Of a DNA stretch of 14,551 nt, positions 1 through 10,700 are shown in pieces. A model generated the notes under the pieces. The model made no database searches. It was not told where the DNA came from and saw nothing but the letters and a program-made list of their open reading frames with translations. The DNA is from Hemicentrotus pulcherrimus. Its lineage: Eukaryota > Echinodermata > Echinoidea > Camarodonta > Strongylocentrotidae. Both the position numbers and the translations under genes were made by a program. The stretch is taken from NCBI GenBank assembly GCA_003118195.1, contig BEXV01000708.1:92310-106860 (forward strand), written 5' to 3'. How positions within the stretch are numbered: position 1 is the stretch's first letter; each line of letters starts with the position of its first letter.

Positions 1-2838
1 TTTCAACATTTCACAAGATACAAAGAAATTTAAGAGCAGGATTAGAAATATTTGAAAAAGTCTATAAGCAACATAACTTGAGCGTCATGTTTTATCAAAA
101 GTGATCTGTTGGTATAATATACATGTATATGTATTGACATAAGTTTTAAAACCCAAACAACATTAAAAGTAAGAACTCAAAATAAGCTTTTTAAAATCAA
201 TTTCCTAAAGAAATACTTTATTCTCTCTACCTTTTCAAGGTAGCTTATAGCAATAACAAACATCTACTTGAAATCATCAAATGATATGTTGGGCATACAT
301 TAAAAAGAATTGATTTTTCAAATACAAAAACGAATATGATGTTGATTACTATAGATAACATGCCCAGATAGCGAGTAAACATTATATAATGACATACATG
401 TGCTAGAAAGCTCTGCTTTAACATAGACCACATACATTGGCATAAAAAAATATATATATGTCAGTTGCTTACGTTTTGATGCAATTTTGAGAACAAATCA
501 TGACATTATTATTTTATTGCAATGCAATATTTCTTTGATAAATTTGTGTATTTGCTTCAAGAAAGTTTGGAGGTGAATAGTGTGTGCAAATGCATGTCAC
601 CTGAACTGATCATTATCAGAGGACTGATGATCGAAAATAACCTTTGCCTCCATTCTCAAGATGACCAACTAAAAACATGCTGTCTCAAATTAAGCAAATT
701 TTTTGTTGGTGCAAGATAGCCTGCAGTGCTATTGATCATTTGAAATATTACAAACTACTATCTATATGTTCTTGTATGTGTATTGCCAATTATCGGACCT
801 AATTTTCTGTTATCAATTTAAGTTATAAGTTGGTTCTTAGAACGAAGAAAAAAAAAAAAAAGAGGAGAATAAGAAAATCAATAATCATATTTGACATCAA
901 GATAATTGTTTTCCAAATACCGGTAGGCCTATGTCAGGAAGCAGTACACACATTAGACCCAGCACAATGAAATTCAGAGAATATGGCATAAATCCCATTA
1001 TGTAACATTTATCATGACATACCTTAATTACCGCAAGAATAAGTACAAAATCTTCAGTATTAGAGCGAAACTTTGTTTCTCTCAGAAGTGTATCAATCAC
1101 AAATCATTTACAAATAAAAAGATCTCATGGTTTCATGAGCAATTTGCGATCCTGAAATACTTATTTTCTAATACATGAGCTGTACTTGAGATACTGCTAG
1201 TTCCTTTCCCCTACACATATAAGCTAGTACTGCTATGTTTTCTAGCAAACCTTAATATAAGGCATGTTTGGAAGAGAAGAAAGCTGTAATAACATCTGTA
1301 GGGAGGATACATTTGAAATCTGAGTTCCATACATACACAAATCTTTTAGTCCACAAAGCCAAAAATAACTCAAGATAAATTCCCATCGAAAAGCAAAAAA
1401 AACTGGAAATGAAATCTTCTCAGATGAATTAATTATTCAAAAGAGCAATTTTCATGCATGGCTGATCAAATCTGATGTGCAGTTAATACAAATTGTGAAA
1501 GTATTCAGAATTCAACAATGGGTTCATTTCAGGACTTTGCAAATTTGCTTTAAAAGTTAGTCTACAATGAGAGAGAGTAGTTTAAATGGAACTAATTAGG
1601 AGAGGACCTATATCTACTTTCCTGCTTTGGGCCCATTAATTTCCATTTAACTGCTTTTTAAGACAATCTAAGACTTCTAGACATTCACATTTGTCAGCAT
1701 CAAAGTTATATTACGGTAAATACTGAAATTGATCATACATGCTGGTTACTGCTTCATTTAATCGTCTTGCACCTTTAACAAAAATGAAGACAGATAATCT
1801 GCCTCTTTGAAGCACAACAAAAAAGAGTTTCTCATCTTAAAGTCTTGTCTTCAATAGCTTTGAGTCCTAAAATCTGTGTGATTAGTAACAGGATCTTGGT
1901 AAGTTGATCATCTCCTAATCACTGTGAAACACAATCAAGAACACTATCATGAGCTCTATTAGGTATTATCTTCTAGCTTATCTTTTAGCTTAATCAAAAG
2001 GCAGAATCTTCTGGCCAATAACAAAAGGATTACAAGCACATCCTATAGTAATAGCCTGAACAATTTGGGATTTAAAGGGAACTACACCAAGAATTAAGAA
2101 AACAATTTTTTTTACATATTTAATGATATTATTGATTATATGACCTAAAATGTACGCACATGTCTCATTGCTTCTCACACTATTTCAACAGGTTTTGATT
2201 ATTCAGCTATCATTAAAAAAAATAGATGGAACTTCAACTGCAAGCAGTCGAAAATGATGAAAATGAGATAACGCGATCATGAGAACGGGACGTACGTACG
2301 GGCGGACAACCTGAAGACATAATTCCTCCGGCTACTTCGTAACAGAGGCATAAAAATACTGACATACTTGATCGGGACACTTAATCAAAGTGAATACTTT
2401 TATAAAGCTTAAGTAATCAGGCGTACATCAGTATTTTCTAGATAAATGATGTACTCCATGCTATGATATGAATTTCTTTAACAAACTTCAAATGGAATGT
2501 TAAAATGTCCTATTAGAATAAATCACATCCTATGGCAAATGGATGTCTGTACTCAAAATTAAGATGTCTTCCAGTTTATGTACATTTCTAAGACATTACC
2601 AACTGAGAATCATGCTCAACTTGAATAATAATAAATCTATATGACCAGGATGTTGATAGGCAGTTGCCCTGCAGCTTTCGGCTGATATATCTGCAGCTAG
2701 GTCAGCTAATCAAGTTTATAAAATATTTTTTATTTATGTTTCTGAATTTTTGCCAAAATATTTCTTATTCCCAGAATCCGATCTCCAACATACCTCTAGC
2801 CTTACCAAACTCTTGGTTCTTATTTTCAAATGAATATA
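1..2838. other. AT-rich region without a recognisable gene, downstream of XRCC5
   Basis: The short open frames here (for example 245-433 minus, 522-719 plus, 897-1100 minus, 1990-2178 minus, 2664-2849 plus) are all under 70 codons, low in complexity, unlike any protein I know, and not flanked by splice sites that join into a longer frame. Visible structure is limited to a poly-A run near 846-860 and a GC-richer repeat relic at 2286-2357. Part could be distal 3' UTR of XRCC5 if a distal polyadenylation site is used. Otherwise it looks intergenic. Confidence 0.6.
2286..2357. repeat. GC-richer dispersed repeat relic with degenerate stem
   Basis: Against an AT-rich background, this stretch contains the 10-bp palindrome CGTACGTACG (2291-2300), then GGGCGGACAACCTGAAGACA, then TCCTCCGGC facing AGAGGCATAAAAA across a short loop. 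The combination of a GACGTACG-type lead, a GGACAACC-type core and a CCTCCGG/GAGGCATAAAAA stem resembles, from memory, a short repeat tail found in many marine invertebrate genomes. The stem is mutated here, so this looks like an old copy. Family and exact borders are uncertain. Confidence 0.4.
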
Positions 2839-2844
2839 TTTATT
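2839..2844 (-). promoter_or_regulatory. Candidate polyadenylation signal AATAAA
   Basis: This is the first canonical hexamer on the minus strand after the XRCC5 stop codon, about 670 nt downstream. The region is AT-rich, so chance occurrence is likely and no strong GT-rich element follows it. An alternative canonical hexamer lies at 2729-2734. Confidence 0.3.
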
Positions 2845-3512
2845 TGTAAGTTTAGAGAAGGGTCACCATACATTATGTCCCGAGTTGTGTACACCTATGT
2901 ACAGTAGTTGGTCAAACAAAAATTATTTAACACTTAACTTATTGCTACAAAAGGTAGGCAAGTATTATCAACAATATAAATACATTTCATTTTCCAGAAT
3001 ATTGCATTTATAACAGTTCTAAAAAGAGTAGTTTCTCTACAGTTTGCATGTTATTATAAATGGACAGCATCAAGAAATCATTAATTTATAAGATTTTTCA
3101 AAGTTTAAACAAAGAACTATAACAATAATAATGATCATGATTAATTTCAACTACCAGTACTAGTGCAAAGAAAATAAAAAAATGTAGAAAATATCCTAAT
3201 TTAGATTTTTTTTGTTGTTGTTGAATATTTGCAACTGCGCACACAAACTTGCAATGCATGTCTTAATATGCAACAGGCTCCTGCTTGAGGTAATCGATGG
3301 AGAAGAATGACCAACAGACATAAAAAAAAAATGTTTTATCTGTACATAATTTCAGTTAAATTAAGGGAAGAATGTTCATTTGTTAGAGATCATTGTCTGT
3401 TTGAAGGAACAACCATACATTATAAGGCGCTCTGTTGAAGAGTTGAGTTGAGCATATCGGACGATGAAGGAGTAGACTTCACCTGGTTTCGATGTGATCT
3501 GGGTTCAGAAAT
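2839..3512 (-). other. XRCC5: Probable 3' UTR of XRCC5
   Basis: Sequence transcribed after the TAA stop at 3513-3515. It holds no coding signal. The first AATAAA hexamer downstream of the stop on the minus strand lies at 2839-2844, which would give a 3' UTR of about 0.7 kb. A second AATAAA is at 2729-2734. TATAAA variants closer to the stop (near 3085 and 3005) could act as weaker signals. The end point is an inference from the hexamer alone. Confidence 0.4.
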
Positions 3513-3527
3513 TTACAACATATCCAG
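3513..3527 (-). CDS. XRCC5: XRCC5 terminal exon, coding part (LDML, stop)
   Basis: The acceptor TTCCTCTACAG ends at 3528, followed by CTG GAT ATG TTG TAA. Joined in phase 0 to the preceding exon it completes DDL-LDML, corresponding to DDLLDMI at the human Ku80 C-terminus. These last residues form the helix that binds DNA-PKcs. Only 15 bases of this exon are coding; the rest is 3' UTR. The exact motif match and good polypyrimidine acceptor make this tiny coding segment convincing. Confidence 0.9.
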   Translation of the reverse strand: MDML

Positions 3528-6500
3528 CTGTAGAGGAATAAGAGAAAAATGGATAAAGTTACAATTTTTTGTTTCAAAAATGTATTCCTGCTTTAATGAA
3601 GACAGAGGACAGTGCTAATCATGCCTATGCAAAAAAAATAAGGTATTTCAACATATTTTTCTTACTCCTCCTTATTGTTATAATTACTTTAATTCATTTC
3701 ATTTTGGAGTATAAAGAGGGAGAGATGACCAGATTTTTCTTTTGAAATCTAAGGACATATGTAAAGATTTAGCAGAGCTTATCTATCTGGAAAATTATTC
3801 CTTTGACAATTTTCCCTTTTACAACAATCAAAGGTTAAAGTCGTTTTTCATAATCATTTTCTATGTTGTTAAAAAGTTAAATTGGGTCATTAAATGATAT
3901 TCACTTCTCACTAGAATGTTTTGTTTTGATTTGGTGGGACCTTCAACTAAGGGAAAAATAAGATGTCACATCAACTACAATTTCACAAGTTCAGTTAACA
4001 ACTAAAATATTTATACCCTTACCAAATATAGTAATTGTTTAAGTATATCAAATATTGTCATGTCTCGATTCATGTTTCTTGAGAATTGAAGCTTACATCT
4101 AAAACTATTCAACAAAGGCCCTAATTCAACCCGTCTACCTTTCATTCTTGGGTTAGAAAAACACACACAAACAAAAACAAATTTACAAGGGTATGAATGA
4201 TTTAGTTGTTAATTGTATAAGTAGTTCAGAAATATCAGAATTCATGTTTTCTCCTCTACTTATAAAAGACTGATCTAATTCATGAAGTCAACTACATTGT
4301 CTGCTTTCGTGAAAACTGGTTGATCTTAATCTCCCAAGATACCCTTCTGGTTTTAAACAGAAATCATTCTACATTTCATGGCAACAATATGGAGAAAATA
4401 GAGGGGGTTAGCACACTGATTACACTCACCAAATCATCAGCATCTTCTTCCTCATTGGCTGCAGCTGGCTCTTCTTCCATTGGAACTTCCTCCTCCTGAA
4501 TAAACTATACAGAGAACGTGAACAATAATATTAAAAGCATCTTCCAAATATCAGAATTTGAAAATAGTGTAGGAGACTCCCTTGAAAAAGATTACAATAC
4601 AATTAAAGTTTGGAAGATCTAAATGAGATTGAACGAGATTAATTAAGATTGAAGATCTAACAGGATGCTCCATCTCCAAAGTGTATTGCAATTTTTTCTG
4701 TACATCATCTTACATTGTTGAGTTCGTGGATTGTCTGTCAGTCATTATAGGAAACAACCTAAACAAACCAATATGAATATTAAAATCAAAGGAAATTTCT
4801 GCATCTTACAACGACAGGTGGTGATCATTAAAGCATACCTTGTCAGCTTCATCTTTAGATACTTTGCTGTCGCTTGCTTCTGCAACATCGATGAGAGTGA
4901 GACCATCTGTCAGAAGAAACATTGAATGATGTTCAATCATTACTGCTGCAATGAATGCATTACATATTCTATGAAAGTATATCATACTCAAGTCACACTG
5001 ACAAACCCAACCCAAACTGATGGATGTCTTAACCATGTATAAAAAGTAATTCTTGCTATCACCACTAAGGTATTTGACCTAGAGCAAAGCACTGGCCATG
5101 GGTTTATGTGACAAAGGCACTTCAGGGTCCAATACCAATACAATGGTTCTAGAACTTGCAAGTCTGATAAAATGATACAGTTGGGACCAATAAACAACAT
5201 GTAACAGATTATGATGGTGCCTACGTAGATCTTATGAATTCATCAGGGGTACTCATGAGTCCTGAACAAAATTGTAGTAAAATCAGAGATTTGTTTACAC
5301 TGCTGTACATTCTCTATGGAAGCTGGAAGAAACCTCAACTCATTGTCTTCCCCGGTATCATATCTGCGCATTATGGGAGGAAAGTCACCTCTACAGGCTC
5401 ACATCGTAATGGTGGTGAGGTGAATATCTTTTTAAGGTCTGGTGTAGGACCCTTTGGTGTAACTGGGTCATCACAAAAAATACTTTCCCTGATGCAAGAT
5501 AACACTGGAAGAATACAAATGCCATGTAATGAAAGTATTTCAAACTGCACACGTTTGACTTATATGCAAATGGCATCTAAATTAGAGGAAATCATTAGAG
5601 AAACCTATACACATTCATATTACATTAAGATATTAGTAATTTTGCCGTAATTTCCTTAGATATTACAATGATTACTCTTCCAGGAGTTGAATTTGAATAA
5701 TTCTTGGGCACTATTGTGAAATGGAAAACGATGATTTACTCCACACAAAAGCAAATTCATTTCACCAAGCTCAATGGCCTCCTCTTTCCCCGATTCGGCA
5801 TGCGTGCAAATGAACGAGTGGTCTCCTATGCCACAATGTATCCCATTCTCGTGCTATGCCTAGAGACAAACATTACAAGAAAAAAATCATACTTCACATC
5901 AATGCAAGTAGATATTTTCGATATAACTTGCTTCCTTGCTATGTAAAATATAATTGTAAGAAACAACCAACACCTTTAATCTTACCTTTTGTTACATCTT
6001 GCCAGAAATCTACTTTCAAAAGTTCTTTCAGTTCATCCTTCAGTTTCCTTAGATAAGCATTGAATGTTTCTGGTTCACTCAGCTGTAGATAAAAGTAGAA
6101 AAATTTGATGGGTTCAATAGTATTATCCATGCAACATCTTCTATTTCAAACACTGCTCTAATTCTGCTGCAGGTATGCAGTGGGTTGGAAATTAGTGCTC
6201 AAGTTGTGATCCCTCAATAATCTTTTCACATGTTCATACAAAATTTAGTTATCAAAATCAATGCAGATATAAATGTTTTTAATAAAATGATTATTAAATT
6301 GAAAACTATATCAAACTCAGGACACAAATCATGATCAAACTAACACCCACTTATAAAAAGCGCAAAATATGTTGCTGAGCATGTTACCTGTATTGCTTGC
6401 TCCCTGTAGACCATGAGACAGTCCATGGCTTTACCGTAGAGCTGGGGACCAAATGATTCCTCGACCAGCTGTAGAATTCTCCTTCCCATCTGATCAGCGG

Positions 6501-7570
6501 CTAAAAGGACAAACAACCCTCACATTTATAAACTGCAGGACCTGTATGAACACATTCCACTGACAAAAAAACTTTCTTAACTGAGAAATTAATTGGGATT
6601 ATAATCAAAGAGTAAAAGAAATAGTGGAAGTGGTTATATTTTGGTCATCTTCACTACACTGTGCATGATAAAAATGATGCATGCAGTATATATGACATAT
6701 ATTGTTTCTGCAGTTCAGTGATCATTGATAATCAATCCTTGACATTCTAAAACTAATTTATTCTGCTGGTTGAACTGTAAAAAAACCTGCTTCAAACCTA
6801 AGATACAAGTTATATTTTGCACATTTTATCTATAGCTTTTTGTTTTGCACACTTGGTAAAAACTAGTAACCATGTATGGTATTTATGAACAGCATATAAC
6901 AGGAGGGTATATCTTACCTTCTTTGAATCTATCTTCATCTTTCTGTGAGATAATGGCCTTAAAATCTCCAACTGGGTCAACTGTACCAACCTAGAAAATA
7001 AACAACAAATTTTTTTTTTAATGAATGAAAATACGGAATCGCCCAAATCAATACTACAGAAATCAAATCTAGTGCAAGGAAATGCTTATGCAAAGAAAAT
7101 ATCATAATCTCATCAACATTCTCAGCCTTATCAGTTATGTAATAATATCACAGGTAATGTTGAGTAAGTTGATTATTATCACCACCATAATCATCAGCAT
7201 CATCATCACCAATGCCACCAGCCCACCACCACCATCATCCTTCATATCACCATTATCACCACCACCACCACCACCATAATCATCATTATCATCATTACCA
7301 TTATCATCACCTCCACAACCAATACCATCATCATCATCAATGCCACCAGCCCACCACCACCATCATCCTTCATATCAACATTATCACCACCACCACCACC
7401 ATAATTATCATTATCATCATTACCATTATCATCACCTCCACAACCAATACCATCATCATCACCAATGCCACCAGCCCACCACCACCATCATCCTTCATAT
7501 CACCATTATCACCACCACCGCCACCATAATCATCATCATTACCATTATCATCACCTCCACAACCAATACT

Positions 7571-7619
<49 letters not shown>

Positions 7620-7665
7620 CCATCATCATCATCATTACCATTATCATCACCTCCACAACCAATAC

Positions 7666-7707
<42 letters not shown>

Positions 7708-10700
7708 CCTCATCAGTATCATCAGTATCACCATTACAATCGCGACCACCAATACCACCACCACCATCATTATTATAGCCATCATCATTATCATCACCAC
7801 TACATACCTCTGTGACAACCCCTATTGCCATTCCAGCCATACTGAGATCACCTCCGTTGACCTCATCATCGACCTTTGCCTTCTTACGCGCTGGTTCCCC
7901 ATCACCCCCATCACTAGGTTGAGAAAAGACATAGGAGGAATAAGGGTACAGGGAAAACTTGATTGAAAAAAAAAAACAGAGACATACTACTGGGTAATTG
8001 CTTACAAAATGTTCTTTGTAGTAAAGCTATTACACTGTCCTGTCTACTCAACCTTTAAGTGCTATGTGTAGCAAAAGCAAAGTACATGTATCTGAATATT
8101 GGTACATGTTTAAAATTGCAACAGATTTATTTTCTTATGTTACATACATGAATAATGGGGTACTTGCATTGTAAAGTATACTTTAATGAGGATATAATTG
8201 TCTTTTCTGAGCAAGAAGGGTGCTAACATTGTAAAATAAAACAAGTTAATATCTGTTTGGCTCTGAGCAGACCATATGCATCTCTTGACCAATTTAACAA
8301 TGAAACAAGGAGATGAGAATAAAAAAAATGATTCCGGCAAGCTTATCAAATATCATGGTTCAAAAGCTTAGTGTCAAAGAAAGGGGTTATTAACAGCCTA
8401 CAAAATTAAAATCAAAATTGTAAGTTTTCCTAACCCACAAACATCTCTTGTAGAGTTATTGTGATACAGTAGATGAGATACTCAACTGTGAACCACAAGG
8501 TCAAGGTTCAAATCCCTGTCGCAGCACTAACGTCCTTTGGCAGAGGTAAATAGGTACCTAGCAGGAATTAATTCCCTAAAATTATTGAGCACTGTAATGG
8601 CAGCTGTGCTCAAACCGTGATAATAATAATGGAGTGCCAATGTGCTAGGCAGGAGTGCTAAACAAGAACCCACTATTATTATTACTATTCTTATGATTTT
8701 ATTATAATTGTACCTGGCTTTCCATATGCTGTCTCCTGTTACATTTTCCTTTGCTTTGACCTTTTCAAGCTTGAAGAGCTTCTTCATCGTCTCTACATCA
8801 GGTTCGCACTGGACAGCTACAGCCCTGCAGGGTTGTAGGTAGGTGGCTATTGCTGTCTCAATGCCAGGTATGGGATCGTCTGGGTTCAATGCGCGATGCA
8901 TTAGGCACTGCAATTGCAAAGTCATAATACTTTATCAGAAGAATTAAGAAAATTAACTAGCAGGTCTTCGCTCTTGATGAATTTTTCGCTTCAACTGCAA
9001 ATTCATAAATCCTTGGGCATTATTTGAACTCAAATCTATTTGTATACTGTACAGGTAAGCCCAATGTATTGGGTCTTTTGGGTGTCCAATGCATTATTAA
9101 CTATGTTGAGATTCACATATAAATTTACATTAAATATTTAATTTCGGTTCAGAATTCAGTCTCATCTAAAAGGGCTATAAAACAATCATCTGACATATCA
9201 AAACCTCGGAAATTGTTAGTATCATACAGAACAAGGTTGCTTGGATGTGCTCAGTTATAGTTTCTTGCATATCTGGAACAGGTTCATCTAGATGTACAGG
9301 TACAGTTTGAAAAGTTTAAATATTTGAATGCACGGAATGAGACAGGACAGTACGTCCAGCCAGATCTCACCTGACATAGTCTTTGAGTGTAAGGGTTCAA
9401 GGTGTTCTTTGGTTTCAGAGCCTCTGTATCTCCATCTTCATCCCTAGCAATGAAGAAAAAGGAACAGTAGGTATAAAAGATAAAATCATCAATTGAAAAG
9501 AATATACATACAAAGTGTAAGAAATGTCACCAAAGATGATGATAAATGCCTTCAAAAACAGTATGTCAAGAAATGTGTTATTATGACTGAAATCTAGATG
9601 CCCAATGCACTATTTTTAACTTGTGTAAAATCCTAAAGTCATCCTATTTCCATAAAAAGTTGATGATAACAAGTGGCTGTCATTTCAGATCAAAATCTTA
9701 TTTCTATTTTAATATGTGGATGACTTGTTTGAGAAAATTGGAACAAGATGTGTGTTCAAGTTAATCAAAATGTTAAGTTAATATGAAAACTCATAACATG
9801 TAGAAATTAAATTTCCCATCAGAATTTACCAGGTTAAGTCAGATAAATTAAACAAATACAATTCCAATTTGATTTTAAATTGTGAAGTTGTTACTCCCGA
9901 GTTTGGAGAATAAAACAATAAAATTATGAAATACAAAGACTTACTCTTCTGCTGTCATCAGATCCATGTTGTCAATGAGACTATCTACTGCTGCTAGTTG
10001 TTCCTCTGCAAATCCAAAAAAAAAAAATAAAGATCAATATACATTAAATCTATCAATACCACAAATTATCTTCGATGATGTATGAGATTTATTGTATTAT
10101 TACCAATGCTCCTTCTCTCCCCTTTCTTTTTCTTCTCTGCAAGTCACACTCTTTTTAATTTATACTTTTATTGTTGTATCTAAGTTGAGGGCTGCGGGCA
10201 CGTCAAGCTACTTTGCTGTAGCCCTCTTGCATCTAATGTATGTTAATTATGCATTCAATATATTTGTTTAATTTTGTTTATTATCTGTATAAAATTATAT
10301 ACACTAAAAATATTGTATCAAACCATATTATGTTCATCCAAAAAGTATGATGAAAAAAAGAAAAAAGATGCAGAAACCAATAAATCAAAATCAAATTAAA
10401 TCAAATCAAATCAAATCAAATATGGTTAATTGTCTCAAAAATGGCCACAGTTCATTTGTATGATGAAGAGGAAGTTTTTTTTTTTCTTTTCCCTAAACTA
10501 GTTATATTATCTAAGGTTTATTTCTTGGGTCTCTATTATATATTTACATTCTTACTGGCTTACGAAAGGAAACTAATCAAATCCAGTAGCAAATTAACTA
10601 CAAAAGTCATTGTTCACATTACCAAAAATCCAAATATTTGTACATGTTAGAGACTAACTTTCACCTTTTTTTTTTCTGATGAAATTAAGGTCAAATACGT

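Noticed and set aside
1..2849. A second gene to the left, from short open frames on both strands.
   Set aside because: All are under 70 codons, AT-driven in composition, not joinable by splice sites, and unlike known proteins.
4806..5036. A separate small minus-strand gene (76 codons).
   Set aside because: The frame is an XRCC5 exon (4839-4906) extended into both flanking introns, not an independent gene.
7211..7700. CRISPR-like regular spacing of repeats.
   Set aside because: The steps near 125 bp come from a minisatellite in triplet-rich sequence. There are no unique spacers of equal length, and the host is an animal.
7082..7966. Several His-, Ile-, Thr-, Asp- and Met-rich open frames on both strands.
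   Set aside because: They are translations of the ATC/CAC triplet array, open in many frames only because the repeat lacks stop codons. They overlap an intron and part of an XRCC5 exon.
8461..8520. A tRNA gene, from the B-box-like GGTTCAAATCC.
   Set aside because: No acceptor stem or anticodon arm can be folded, the A box is poor and too close, and the sequence continues into a SINE-like body with a simple tail.
9060..9073. Palindrome CCCAATGTATTGGG as a regulatory site.
   Set aside because: A single short palindrome in an intron with no matching context; chance is sufficient.
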